A stretch of 64,000 nucleotides of DNA from Variovorax jilinensis (GCF_030316885.1 NZ_JASZYQ010000006.1:185154-249153); one strand, 5' to 3'; positions 42,368-56,636 are shown, counted from the stretch's first letter. Notes: a model not told the origin generated them from the sequence alone. Made by a program: numbers and translations.

Positions 42368-43702
42368 TCAAGCCACGACCGCCCAAACACCCCAGGCAAC
42401 CACTGCAACGATGATTCCCAAAGCTGGGATCCGTCCGAATCTCCGATCGACGAAGAACGTCATCGCAACAACGCCGTAAGCGCACGCCAGCATGAGAGCG
42501 CCCTTGGCGGTAGCAAACCACTGAGAAAAAGCCAGTAGCGACAAGCCGAGGACCACACCCGTTCCTGCCAGCCACCATCTGGTCGTGAGTCCTCGAGACC
42601 CGTCCCATGCACTCAGCGATATGACCAAGACGACGGGCCCGGCGAACCTCGCCCAGCCGTGCCGCCAAGGCACCATTTCGCGGGATGTCGACGTACGCCC
42701 GAAGCTGATCACCAAGACCTCGCCCACCGTCATGGCCTGATAGAGCGCACTGATCAATGAAATGATTGCGGGCAGGACCATGAACAGCCCAATACCGAAG
42801 CCCAATGCGATGTAGCGTCGAACCTCCTCGGTCGGCCCATGTTCGGTTGGCCCACGTCGCACGAAGCGCAGCGGGTCTTCGCGCAGGATCTCCTCCGACA
42901 AAAAGATGAATCCCTTGGGCGGCGCATCCACGACGACCCCGAGTCCTTGGAGGTTCTTTTGCTCTGAATCTTTCTCAGAGCAAACCACTTCGCTCACCCG
43001 GCCAAGGACCTTGCCGCGCTCGATCTTGACCCAGTCGCCCTCCCTCACGCTCGAACCGTCGGCGTATGTCGGCTGTGCCGGAGCTTGCAAGATGCGATGG
43101 CACTCATCGACTTCATGCGCCGAGAGCGCTGCGACCTTCCATGCGGCCTGATCGCCAAACGTTGCGCCGCAAGCTGGACATGCTTCGGACGACATTGCTA
43201 CTACCGAACCGCAACTCGGGCATCTGCCGTGCGCCATTTTCATGGTGCCATCTGCTTCGAGCGAAGCCGCTCTCAACTTCTTGAGCGTCAACGTCGAGTC
43301 GGCCGCATCACTCTCGAAGTCCGGCAACATGGCCATCGACGCCCCACAGATGAACCCGGCTATCGTCCCCACTCTTCTCAGATCGCTCAGACTTGACCCC
43401 GGCTCCGTCGTCATTCCCCTCCAGACCGCGAAGATGATCTCCACAGCTACGTACCCGGCGATGCCGCCGATGACGCAACTGACGAGGAAGCCAAGCTTGG
43501 ACGATCTCCCTGATGCTCTCAGATATGCCAAGCCGAGCCCAACGTAGACCAAACCCGCAATGGCAGCAACTGGCGCGAAAACATAGGACAGCGGCAAGAC
43601 AAGAAGTTGTGCCGGGTCGAAGTGCCTTCCGGCCACGAGGAACACGTAGCCGATCGGAGGACCTACAAACGCGAAGAGGAGAGGCGCTAGGGCGATGGGC
43701 AT
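42368..43702 (-). CDS. Membrane protein with a central zinc-ribbon segment
   Basis: A protein of about 444 residues with four N-terminal helices, a soluble centre and five to six C-terminal helices. Residues 158-180 hold two CxxC pairs (CPSCGSVVAMSSEACPACGATF, broken here by its ends), a rubredoxin-like zinc ribbon, followed by a domain with KOW/SH3-like wording (GDWVKIERGKVLGRVSEVV). ATG at 43702 is preferred to a GTG at 43711. The combination of zinc ribbon and polytopic membrane domains is not one I can name; function unknown. Confidence 0.6.
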   Translation of the reverse strand: MPIALAPLLFAFVGPPIGYVFLVAGRHFDPAQLLVLPLSYVFAPVAAIAGLVYVGLGLAYLRASGRSSKLGFLVSCVIGGIAGYVAVEIIFAVWRGMTTEPGSSLSDLRRVGTIAGFICGASMAMLPDFESDAADSTLTLKKLRAASLEADGTMKMAHGRCPSCGSVVAMSSEACPACGATFGDQAAWKVAALSAHEVDECHRILQAPAQPTYADGSSVREGDWVKIERGKVLGRVSEVVCSEKDSEQKNLQGLGVVVDAPPKGFIFLSEEILREDPLRFVRRGPTEHGPTEEVRRYIALGFGIGLFMVLPAIISLISALYQAMTVGEVLVISFGRTSTSREMVPWRHGWARFAGPVVLVISLSAWDGSRGLTTRWWLAGTGVVLGLSLLAFSQWFATAKGALMLACAYGVVAMTFFVDRRFGRIPALGIIVAVVAWGVWAVVA

Positions 43703-43797
43703 GGTCGGCACATGAAAACCCGTAGTTCATTCGCGCGCCTGGGCGATGGCGCTGCCGATGAACGAGGTCTCTTCACCCGATTGTTGACCGCAGCTCG

Positions 43798-43815
43798 GTC
43801 AGTGCGCACGCGCTT
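43798..43815 (+). repeat. 18-bp repeat, copy 1
   Basis: GTCAGTGCGCACGCGCTT; it differs in one base from the copy at 48483-48500, both in non-coding DNA at two separate places in the lower-GC island. A shorter core (GCGCACGCGCT) occurs at 41416-41426. Confidence 0.5.
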
Positions 43816-43820
43816 ACAAG

Positions 43821-43859
43821 GCCTTCGTTGCGAGGACGCGTCGAACGTCCGCAAAAGGC
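43821..43859. other. Bulged long hairpin just downstream of an orphan gene
   Basis: The arms GCCTT-TTGCG-GACG (43821-43838, read with two bulges) and CGTCC-GCAA-AAGGC (43846-43859) fold into a bulged stem 11 bp beyond the stop codon of the 80-residue protein gene. As transcribed on the minus strand it could be a terminator lacking a U-tract. The bulged form also recalls folded recombination sites, but consensus core bases are absent. Confidence 0.4.
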
Positions 43860-43870
43860 TGCGTTCCGAC

Positions 43871-44113
43871 CTATGCAGCCAGCGCCCAGAAAACGCCTGT
43901 CAGCAACAGCCCATAGAACGCTACACCGATCAGCGTGAGGCCGGCGACCGTAATCACACGGCGACCTTCGCGGACGAACGAGAGTGCACCTGCAGCTGAG
44001 TAGGTTTGAGCCTCGGTGCTCGCCAAGCCCTCTCCGCGCCACCTCCCCAGTGAAAGCAAGTGCACGAGCACCTTGCCGGTCAGTACCAACGGAATTTCGA
44101 GAAGCGCATCCAT
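43871..44113 (-). CDS. Small hypothetical membrane protein (80 aa)
   Basis: An 80-residue protein with one clear C-terminal helix (ITVAGLTLIGVAFYGLLLTGVFWAL) and an amphipathic N-terminal helix (MDALLEIPLVLTGKVLVHLL). Function unknown; part of the minus-strand island. Confidence 0.5.
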   Translation of the reverse strand: MDALLEIPLVLTGKVLVHLLSLGRWRGEGLASTEAQTYSAAGALSFVREGRRVITVAGLTLIGVAFYGLLLTGVFWALAA

Positions 44114-44203
44114 TGGCGGTCGGGGGTTGAACGTTCTGGCCGATGGGCGTCGTCCGTCTTCGATGCGCTAGCCAGCAAGTTCAAGCGACGGTTCGCGTGG
44201 CAA

Positions 44204-44953
44204 TCAAGGGTTCAGTGGGGTCAGCTCAATGGCTTTTCCAGCGGATATACCCTCCGCAATGACCGACGCGTTTGACCGCATCCAAGCCTGGAACTGCTGA
44301 GCGCTTTCTGATTGGTCCGCTCTTGGCGCCGCCGCGGGAACATATGCCCACATGTGCAGATAGTTGCCTATGTCGTACTTAATGACCGATCCTCGGAAAA
44401 GTTGCTCGGGTAGGTCAATGTCATGATGGGACAACCACTCTTTTGCGTCTCGGTACTCTGGTGACGCGTTTCCCCAGCTTGCAGTGCGAACCGGACGAGT
44501 GACGGCCACGCACGATGGCATGAACATTCGCGTGCTCAGGTCTTCCTTGAACACTGCATCCTTTAAAGGAGGCGCATTGCAAGGATCATCCCACCACTGC
44601 TGCCTCCCCGGGCTGCGTTCGGCGAGCGAACTAAGGTGAATCAAACCCGTAAGTCGCCTGTCCTCAAGTCGGACAAAGACAGCTTTTTGAAACTTGAAAA
44701 CCAGCGGCTTCGAGCCGCCAGTCTCAGTTCGAGTAGTCGTCGTCAAGCCTCCCGTCGTCCACTGGCCCGGAGGAAGGCGAACAGTGTAGGTTCCCAGATT
44801 CACGGCCCCATCTTGCACGGGCCGACCAATCTCAAGAGCGGAAAACTCCGTAGCCTCGGAAACGCGCAAAGCGGAGAGCAGGATGGCGACGGTGAGCCAT
44901 GATGACGTCACGGGCCGAATGGTTGTCCTCGAGAACGCGGATCGACGCAGCAT
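44204..44953 (-). CDS. Hypothetical exported protein (249 aa)
   Basis: A 249-residue secreted protein: signal peptide up to about residue 34 (SWLTVAILLSALRVSEA), then a soluble domain with WWDDPCNAPPLKDAV and MFMPSCV cysteines and a C-terminal ANYLHMWAYVP-like (here GNYLHMWAYVPAAA) block. GAGGAG six bases before the ATG at 44953 supports the start. No family recognised. Confidence 0.6.
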   Translation of the reverse strand: MLRRSAFSRTTIRPVTSSWLTVAILLSALRVSEATEFSALEIGRPVQDGAVNLGTYTVRLPPGQWTTGGLTTTTRTETGGSKPLVFKFQKAVFVRLEDRRLTGLIHLSSLAERSPGRQQWWDDPCNAPPLKDAVFKEDLSTRMFMPSCVAVTRPVRTASWGNASPEYRDAKEWLSHHDIDLPEQLFRGSVIKYDIGNYLHMWAYVPAAAPRADQSESAQQFQAWMRSNASVIAEGISAGKAIELTPLNP

Positions 44954-45116
44954 CAAAGCTCCTCATTTCCGGCCGCAGATCATGCCGAACGACCGCATGC
45001 TAGCGATTCTTGTTCGTGATCTCGCGAGTACGCAATTGTTCCAGACGCCGCTTTCGACCGTCCGCTTTTGGCCGGAAGACGCCTGTCAGCGACGCGAGCC
45101 GTCCGGCCAGCAGTCG

Positions 45117-47351
<2,235 letters not shown>

Positions 47352-47448
47352 GCTGACACCTCGCAGTACTGTTACGAGATGTTAGCAATAGCTCGCGTGC
47401 TGCCTATCCCCGAAAACCGTTAGATTGCGCGGAGCAACGCCCGTGAAG

Positions 47449-47816
47449 TCACCAGACTGGGTGGTCGAGCATCACAGCGGGCAAGTCTGCGAACCAGCGC
47501 CTGTTCCAACGAACAAGCCGCAAGTGCCAACGAACCTGTGGTCGCGATTGCGCACGATCGCCCATGTGACGCCCGACACCGCTGGCTTCCGCCAGCCCGC
47601 AAAAATCGTCACCATTGCCTCTGCTTGCTTCAGGCTGGTGATGGAATCCGAACCGAGCCAGCGCATAGCCTCGCGGTCGCCATGAGTTGCGAGCAAAGCG
47701 GGCGCATCCGACATGACAATCTCGCGCAGCGTCAACCGACCGGTCGCCAAACGCGGGAAAAGCGCGTCAGGCGCCTGAACATTTGGCAGCTTCTGCCACA
47801 GACGGATTGCCCTCAT
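47449..47816 (-). pseudogene. Truncated, frameshifted GNAT acetyltransferase remnant
   Basis: The frame from 47816 encodes the N-terminal half of a RimJ/RimL-type GNAT (RLATGRLTLREIVMSDAPALL, then VTWAIVRNRDHRFVGTCGLF). Directly after GTCGLF it leaves the family pattern and stops at 47472. Shifting the frame by one base restores RWNRRWFADLP, the expected continuation, but that frame stops at 47449. Compared with the usual 170-190 residues the acetyl-CoA-binding C-terminal half is missing, so the gene looks dead. A longer upstream start at 47903 exists. Confidence 0.6.
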
Positions 47817-47991
47817 GCATACGACGGACCGCTCCTTCAATGCTGCGGAACCTTGAATCGATACCAATATCGGCTCTGATAGAACTGGACCGAGGTCTCT
47901 CACGTCGGGTGTTGGTCGAATCTCGCCTGATGTGCGCGGGAGTCACTTGCGATCATCGTCCCCAGGCGATGTTGTGCGCTCGCCTGCCCCG

Positions 47992-48420
47992 TCACTCTGC
48001 AAAGAACGACGTCGCATGGCGAACGGCCAACTGGAACGCCGAATAGATCAGCAGATCACGGCCCGACACCGCAACGCTTCGGTCATAGCAGCCAGAACCC
48101 AATCTCTCGCTCATGCGGATCAGGCCGGAGTCCTCCGGGCGTACCTGGCTCTGTTCGACGCACCAGGCTTGCTGGTGTGGATTCGACGCCGGAATCGACA
48201 TCTTGAGCGCCGGGGATTCAGCTGCCAGCGTCCTGTCGAGGGTCGTCCAGCCGGGCCCCAGGACATCTCGCTTGTCCGGTCGTTGGCCTGCCTCCGGGGA
48301 TGCAACGCCGATCGGCGCGTCGATGGCGCCGTGCGCAGCGGCCGCCTCACGCTCTTGGCCCACGGCAGAAGTCGTCATTCCGATGAGGGCCGCGCAAAGC
48401 AGAAAGTCGTTCATCCGCAT
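47992..48420 (-). CDS. Hypothetical exported protein (142 aa)
   Basis: A 142-residue protein with a convincing signal peptide (MNDFLLCAALIGMTTSAVGQE) and GGAGA five to six bases before the ATG at 48420 (a second ATG is at 48414). Two cysteines (AWCVEQS, SGCYDRS) could form a disulfide in the periplasm. No homology recognised. It is the last minus-strand gene of the island. Confidence 0.5.
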   Translation of the reverse strand: MRMNDFLLCAALIGMTTSAVGQEREAAAAHGAIDAPIGVASPEAGQRPDKRDVLGPGWTTLDRTLAAESPALKMSIPASNPHQQAWCVEQSQVRPEDSGLIRMSERLGSGCYDRSVAVSGRDLLIYSAFQLAVRHATSFFAE

Positions 48421-48482
48421 CGAAGGTCTCCGGGTGAATCCCGACTCGAGGTCGGTGTCCGGGCGATTGTTGCTGGAATCGC

Positions 48483-48500
48483 GTCAGTACGCACGCGCTT
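48483..48500 (+). repeat. 18-bp repeat, copy 2
   Basis: GTCAGTACGCACGCGCTT, 17 of 18 bases identical to the copy at 43798-43815, in the 207-bp gap between the hypothetical exported protein and the Tat-exported amidohydrolase. Confidence 0.5.
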
Positions 48501-48627
48501 CGGCAGCTTGGCTTCGAACGAGAACGACGGGGCGGCATCTGACAGGTTGAATTGGCAGGGCGGGCCCGCGACGGCACACTATCTGCCTGCGCTGCACGCC
48601 CTGCGCGCCCTACTCCCGGAGTCTTTC

Positions 48628-50091
48628 ATGTACGCCTGCGAAACGATGGCCAATGGCCCTGAAGAAGTGAGGCGCGCCATCTGCCTCTGCCACCGTCCCG
48701 AGATCGCGCGCCTCGGCCAGCGCCTCGGCACCGAGCTCTCGAGGCGCGGCTTCGTGGCCGGTGTCGCCGCCTCGCTCGCCGCGCTCGGGCTCGCGTTCCC
48801 GGCCCGCGCACAACCCGCGGGCGCAGCGCCCGCGCAGCCGATCCTGCTCACCAACTTCCGCCTTTACGACGGCCGCCGCGCCACGCTGCGCGACGGGCTG
48901 CACCTGGTGGTCGAGGGCAACCGGATCCGCTCGCTCGGCAGCGGCGCACCGCAGGCGCCCGAAGGCGCGCAGACCATCGATTGCGGTGGCCGGGTCGTCA
49001 TGCCGGGGCTGATCGACGCCCACTGGCATTCGCTGTTCGCGGGCCTGCCGTTGCCGGTGCTGCTGCAGGGCAACCTCGGCTACATCCACCTCGCGGCCGC
49101 CGGCGAGGCGCAGCGCACGCTGCTGCGCGGCTTCACCACCGTGCGCGATCTCGGCGGGCCGGCATTCGCCTTCAAGCAGGCGATCGACGAAGGAATGATC
49201 CCGGGGCCGCGCATCTATCCCTCGGGCGCCATGATCACGGGCAGCGGCGGCCACGGCGACATGCGCCCGCTGACCGATCTGCCGCGCAGCCCGGGCACGC
49301 CGAGCGCCGTCGAGCGCACCGGTGCCGCAGCCATCGTCGACGGGCCCGACGAGATCCGGCTGCGGGTGCGCGAGCAGCTCACGCAGGGCGCATCGCAGAT
49401 CAAGCTGGTGGGCGGTGGCGGCGTCTCGTCGCCGCGCAGCCCGCTCGACCTGACGACGCTGTCCGAGGCCGAGCTGCGCGCCGGTGTCGATGTCGCGCGC
49501 GACTGGAACACCTATGTCACGGTGCACGCCTATTCGCCCGCCACCGTGCAGCGCGCGATCGCGGCCGGCGCGCGCTGCGTCGAACACGCACACCTGATGG
49601 ACGAGACCACCGCGAAGATGTTCGCCGACAAGGGCGTCTGGCTCAGCACGCAGCCTTTCCTGTCCGAAGAGGACACGGGACCGATGAGCGGGCCGAACCG
49701 GGTCGCGGCCTTGCAGGTGTTCGCCGGCACCGACAACACCTACCGGCTGGCGCGCAAGCACGGCATCAAGACCGCCTGGGGTTCCGACATGCTGTTCTCG
49801 CCCGCGCTGGCAGTGCGCCAGGGCACGATGCTGACGCATCTCGCGCGCTGGTATTCCAACGCCGAGATCCTCGCCATGGCCACCTCGGGCAATGCCGAGC
49901 TGCTGGGCCTCGCGGGCCCGCGCAATCCCTATCCGGGCAAGCTCGGCGTGATCGAGGAAGGTGCCTATGCCGACCTGCTTCTGGTGGACGGCAATCCGCT
50001 CGACAACATCGCGCTGCTGGCCAGCCCCGACAGCAGCCTGCTGATCGTCATGAAGGACGGCCGCATCCACAAGAACACGCTCAAGGGCTGA
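48628..50091 (+). CDS. Tat-exported metal-dependent amidohydrolase
   Basis: A 487-residue amidohydrolase-superfamily enzyme with a twin-arginine signal (Arg39-Arg40 in SRRGFVAG, then AASLAALGLAFPARAQ), so it should fold with its metals in the cytoplasm and act in the periplasm. Ligands: His132/His134 in DAHWHS, Lys in IKLVGGGG, His in VHAYS and EHAHLMD, Asp in WGSDML. GGAG eight bases before the ATG at 48628 supports the start, although this leaves an unusually long n-region of about 38 residues; an internal start nearer the RR motif is possible. The family includes prolidase- and acyl-amino-acid-hydrolysing enzymes; substrate unknown. It converges on the metal-efflux operon. Confidence 0.83.
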   Translation: MYACETMANGPEEVRRAICLCHRPEIARLGQRLGTELSRRGFVAGVAASLAALGLAFPARAQPAGAAPAQPILLTNFRLYDGRRATLRDGLHLVVEGNRIRSLGSGAPQAPEGAQTIDCGGRVVMPGLIDAHWHSLFAGLPLPVLLQGNLGYIHLAAAGEAQRTLLRGFTTVRDLGGPAFAFKQAIDEGMIPGPRIYPSGAMITGSGGHGDMRPLTDLPRSPGTPSAVERTGAAAIVDGPDEIRLRVREQLTQGASQIKLVGGGGVSSPRSPLDLTTLSEAELRAGVDVARDWNTYVTVHAYSPATVQRAIAAGARCVEHAHLMDETTAKMFADKGVWLSTQPFLSEEDTGPMSGPNRVAALQVFAGTDNTYRLARKHGIKTAWGSDMLFSPALAVRQGTMLTHLARWYSNAEILAMATSGNAELLGLAGPRNPYPGKLGVIEEGAYADLLLVDGNPLDNIALLASPDSSLLIVMKDGRIHKNTLKG

Positions 50092-50104
50092 GCGCGGCCG
50101 ATCT

Positions 50105-50488
50105 CTACTTGAGCGTGAAGCGCGCCGTGCCCAGCGTCTTGCCGGCGTTGCTCACCACCGCCACCACCTTGGTGCCGGCAGTCACCTTAAAGCTGCCCCT
50201 GGCCTCGAGCCGGTCGCCGGCCGGCTTCAACTCGACCTCGGTCTTGTCGCTGCCCGCGAGCAGCGTGAGCCTGGCCGCTGCTTTCGACGTGTCCATCGGC
50301 TTGCCGTGGTCGCTCAGGTAGAGCTGCAAGGTATCGGCCTTGGCAACCAGTTCGTAGTCGGCCTCCTTGCCCGCGGCCACCACACCGCCATGCCTCGGCG
50401 CATGGTCGTCGTGGTCGTGGTTGCCGGCCGCCAGAGCCGTGCCGCCGATGGCCAATGTCAGGACGGCGATCAGTGCTTGCTTCTTCAT
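50105..50488 (-). CDS. Small periplasmic His-rich protein at the end of the metal efflux operon
   Basis: A 127-residue exported protein: signal peptide (AVLTLAIGGTALAAG), then a His/Asp-rich stretch GNHDHDDHAPRHGG suited to metal binding, and a beta-rich domain. It follows the RND pump gene by 39 bp and is probably part of the operon, perhaps as a periplasmic metal sponge or chaperone. No exact family name can be given with confidence. Confidence 0.7.
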   Translation of the reverse strand: MKKQALIAVLTLAIGGTALAAGNHDHDDHAPRHGGVVAAGKEADYELVAKADTLQLYLSDHGKPMDTSKAAARLTLLAGSDKTEVELKPAGDRLEARGSFKVTAGTKVVAVVSNAGKTLGTARFTLK

Positions 50489-50527
50489 GCTGAGAATCCT
50501 TTGATGCTGGGTTTGTGAAGGAAGAAA

Positions 50528-53647
<3,120 letters not shown>

Positions 53648-53659
53648 TCGCGGCTCCCC

Positions 53660-54757
53660 TCAGCGGACCTGATTGACGAGGGTGGCGCCCTGCGTCACGA
53701 AGCGATCGCCCTGCCGGAGGCCGGAGGTCACCGCCACCGACACGCCGTCGAGCGGCTCGACGGTCACGATGCGCGGCTCGAAGGCCTCGGCCGCCGTCTT
53801 GGCCCACACGATGGTCTGGTTGGAAGGGTTCTTCATGAGCGATGCCGCCGGCACCGCGATGCCCTGCAGCTTCGACCGCGTCTGCACATGCACCTTGACC
53901 GGTTGCCCCACGGCCAGCTTCGACAGCGCGCCGCCCTTGGCCGCGAAATGGAGCGTCAGCGCCTGCTCGCGCAGCGTGCGGCCGGCGCCGAGGAAGCGAA
54001 GCGCCACGCGCTCTTCGCCGACCGCGAGCGTCGCGCCGCCCACGTCGGCGCCGAGCGCCGCATCGAAGCTCAGGGCCTCGATGCCGAGCCGTTGCGGGTC
54101 GACCACCTCGTAGACCAGTTCCCGCGCATCGACCACCTGGCCCGCCACCACGTGGGCCGAGGCGATGACACCGGCAACCGGTGCCACCAGTGCCTCGCGC
54201 TCGGTGAGCCCGAGGTTCACGGCGCCGGCGCGCGCACCGAGGCTCGCGAGTTCGGCTTCGGCGGCTTCGATCTCCTTTTGCGGGACCGTGTCCGAGAGCG
54301 CCTTGAGCCGGGCCACGCGCCGCTCGGCCAGCGCCCCGGCGCTGCGCAGTTCGGCGAGCTGGGCAGACTGCACCGAGCGTTCGAGTGCCGCGGTCGACGG
54401 CCGCACGTAGGCCAGGATCTCGCCCTTGCGGACCGGCTGGCCGACGTTCGGCAGGCCGTTCGGCCCGGGCTCCACGCGACCCGCAGTGGTCGGCTGCACC
54501 TTGCCGCCCGCGTTCGGGTCCATCACGACCCTGCCCGCAAGCTCGACCGTGCGCGCCAGTTCCTCGCTCTTCGCCACGGCCGTCCGCACGGCGAGCTGGC
54601 GTTGCGCCGCCTTCGGAAGAAAGACGCTGCCGTCGGGTTGGCGGCTGGGGCCGTTCGAGTTCGGCACCGCGCCCGAATCGCCGTGGTCATGGCCCTCGCC
54701 AGCCCATGCCGGCAGGCCGAGACCGATGAGAGCGGCCAGCAGAAGCTTTGCGATCAT
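53660..54757 (-). CDS. czcB: RND efflux periplasmic adaptor, CzcB-like
   Basis: A 365-residue membrane-fusion protein: signal peptide (LLLAALIGLGLPAWAG), a His/Asp metal-binding patch EGHDHGDSG, biotinyl/lipoyl-like and hairpin parts (VGQPVRKGEILAYVRPSTAALERS, here cut by its ends) and beta-barrel domain. ATG at 54757 overlaps the stop of the upstream gene by 4 bp, coupling translation. It links the CzcA-like pump to the outer-membrane factor. Confidence 0.9.
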   Translation of the reverse strand: MIAKLLLAALIGLGLPAWAGEGHDHGDSGAVPNSNGPSRQPDGSVFLPKAAQRQLAVRTAVAKSEELARTVELAGRVVMDPNAGGKVQPTTAGRVEPGPNGLPNVGQPVRKGEILAYVRPSTAALERSVQSAQLAELRSAGALAERRVARLKALSDTVPQKEIEAAEAELASLGARAGAVNLGLTEREALVAPVAGVIASAHVVAGQVVDARELVYEVVDPQRLGIEALSFDAALGADVGGATLAVGEERVALRFLGAGRTLREQALTLHFAAKGGALSKLAVGQPVKVHVQTRSKLQGIAVPAASLMKNPSNQTIVWAKTAAEAFEPRIVTVEPLDGVSVAVTSGLRQGDRFVTQGATLVNQVR

Positions 54758-55311
54758 GCCGTGCCTCCTGCGCGACGAGTGCCCGCAGCGCGCCGGCCGA
54801 TCCATGCCAGCGCCGCGAGCGCGACGGCTGCAGCCGCTGTCCATGCGGCGTAGGAACGCCAGCCGCGGCCCTCTGCGCTCGCCGCTGTTGCGGCCGCCGG
54901 CACGACGAAGTCGCCCGCCAGGATGTCCGACTCGCTGCCTGCGACCACAGTCGCAGTGACCGCGACGACGCCCGGCTGCAGCGCGTGCGCGAGCTTGCCC
55001 TCGAATTCGCCTTCCGCGCTGCGCGCCAGCGCCACCTTGGCGCCGCCGAGCTCGAGCTCCACGTTCGCGTCCTTGACGGGCGCGTTGTCGTCAAAGCGAT
55101 CGAGGTAGACCGTCAGATGCGTGCCGCTCACGACGCCCACGAGCTCGAAGGCTTCGGAGACGGCCGAGAAGCGCGGCAACGCCGATCCGCCTGCTGCGAC
55201 GGGTGCGCTGTCATGGCCGTGCCCGTCGTCGGCGATCGCGGGCCGCGCGACCAGGGCAGTCAGGAGCGCCAGCAGGCCCAGGGCCGCCAGCGTCGTGTTC
55301 GATTTGTTCAT
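54754..55311 (-). CDS. Exported metal-efflux accessory protein (185 aa) with C-terminal membrane helix
   Basis: A 185-residue protein with a signal peptide (LGLLALLTALVARPAIAD), a His-containing start of the mature part (DDGHGHDS), an immunoglobulin-like beta domain (VELELGGAKVALARSAEGEFEGKL by its ends) and a single C-terminal helix (AAWTAAAAVALAALAWIG) then a basic tail. Such proteins recur between OMF and adaptor genes in proteobacterial czc/cus loci. It is probably an inner-membrane-anchored periplasmic accessory protein; role unknown. Confidence 0.75.
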   Translation of the reverse strand: MNKSNTTLAALGLLALLTALVARPAIADDGHGHDSAPVAAGGSALPRFSAVSEAFELVGVVSGTHLTVYLDRFDDNAPVKDANVELELGGAKVALARSAEGEFEGKLAHALQPGVVAVTATVVAGSESDILAGDFVVPAAATAASAEGRGWRSYAAWTAAAAVALAALAWIGRRAAGTRRAGGTA

Positions 55312-55333
55312 GATTGGTTCCTTGTCTGTCTGC

Positions 55334-56575
55334 TCACTCGGGCAACAGCCCGAGCGACTGGCGCCATTGCGAGACCGCGGCCGCGTGCTCGATCCGGCTG
55401 CGCGTTGCCTGCCGTTCGGCATCGTTCGCTTCCTGTTCCACGCGAAGACGGGTGGGGAGGTCGGTCTCGCCGAGGCGAAAGCTCTTCTCGAAGAAGCCGC
55501 GCGACTCGGTGGCCAGCCGGCTGCGACGATCGGCCGCGGCGACGACGGCAGCGAGCGCCTGAACGCGCTGCTGCACGGCCCGCACCTCGGTGTCCGCGCG
55601 CGCCTGCTCGATCAGCAACTGGGTCTCGGCTTCCACCTGCTCGGCCCCGGCGGTGGCAATGCGAGCGTCGCTGCGGCTCTGCCGTCCGAGCGGGATGCGC
55701 ACCGCCACGCTCAGCACGTCGGCATAGCGCTCGTTGAAATCGGCGCGCTCGCGCGTCGCGCCCACGATCAGCTCGGGATTGGCGCGGGTCTGCGCGCCGG
55801 CCAGTTCGAGCTGGCGCTTCGCGACATCGGCGCGTGCCGCCAGGTCGCGCAGGGCGGGATGCGAGGCATCAACCGGCATCGCTGCAGCAGGCGCCGGTTC
55901 CGCATCGAGGTCTTCGCGGGGCGGCGGCGCCGTTCCGGTCAAGGCGGTCCAGCGCTGATCGGCCTGTGCCAGCGCCGCACCGGACTCGGCCAGCGCACTG
56001 TCGGCGGCGGCCTCTGCGGCCTCGGCCAGGTGGCTGTCCGCGCGGGCCAGGTCGCCCGCCTTCACGCGGCGCGCAACGTCCGCCGCCAGCTGCCGCGCAT
56101 GAGTCAGCCGCTGTTCGGCGAGCGAGCGGTCCAGGCGCGCGCGCTGCTGCGCCCAGTAGGCTTCGCGCACTTCAGCCGCCAGCCGCCATTGCGCGGCTGC
56201 CAGACGGGCCTCGACCGCGCCGGCGTCGGCACCGGCCACCGCGAGCGAGCGGGCACGCTCGTCCGGCAGCCAGATCGGCACGCCCACGCGGGCCTCGTAC
56301 TCGCGCGCGCCGGTGTTGTTCGTCATGCGGTCGCCCTTGGCGGTGAGCTCGAGCGCGGCGGGTTCAGGCGTCCAGCGTTGCGCCGCGCGCTCGGCCGCCG
56401 CGGCCGCATCTCGCCGCAGTGCCGCGCCGCGGTATTCGGGCTGGCGTGCCCACGCAGCCTCGAAGCCCTGCCTGATGGCGGTGTTGCCCGCCGCTCGGGT
56501 CTGCGCTGGCGCGGGCAGGGTCACGGCCAGTGCAAGCAGCAGCGCACCGGGAATGTCCCAGCGTCTTGATTTCAT
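55334..56575 (-). CDS. czcC: Outer-membrane efflux factor, CzcC/TolC-like
   Basis: A 413-residue TolC-superfamily outer-membrane channel: signal peptide (GALLLALAVTLPAPAQT), then long Ala/Glu/Arg-rich coiled helices in two repeats (AAQWRLAAEVREAYWAQQRARLD by its ends and LLIEQARADTEVRAVQQRVQ). ATG at 56575 is the standard short start. It supplies the outer-membrane exit for the CzcA/CzcB-like complex. Confidence 0.9.
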   Translation of the reverse strand: MKSRRWDIPGALLLALAVTLPAPAQTRAAGNTAIRQGFEAAWARQPEYRGAALRRDAAAAAERAAQRWTPEPAALELTAKGDRMTNNTGAREYEARVGVPIWLPDERARSLAVAGADAGAVEARLAAAQWRLAAEVREAYWAQQRARLDRSLAEQRLTHARQLAADVARRVKAGDLARADSHLAEAAEAAADSALAESGAALAQADQRWTALTGTAPPPREDLDAEPAPAAAMPVDASHPALRDLAARADVAKRQLELAGAQTRANPELIVGATRERADFNERYADVLSVAVRIPLGRQSRSDARIATAGAEQVEAETQLLIEQARADTEVRAVQQRVQALAAVVAAADRRSRLATESRGFFEKSFRLGETDLPTRLRVEQEANDAERQATRSRIEHAAAVSQWRQSLGLLPE

Positions 56576-56636
56576 TAGATGGTCTCGTCGCGATGGCAGG
56601 CGCACGGGCCCGCCGATTCATGAACCCGACGAGGGG

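Noticed and set aside
47932..48627. Long N-terminal extension of the Tat-exported amidohydrolase
   Set aside because: The extension has no family similarity, would bury the Tat signal at residue 270, and overlaps a better minus-strand gene; the ATG at 48628 has a ribosome site.
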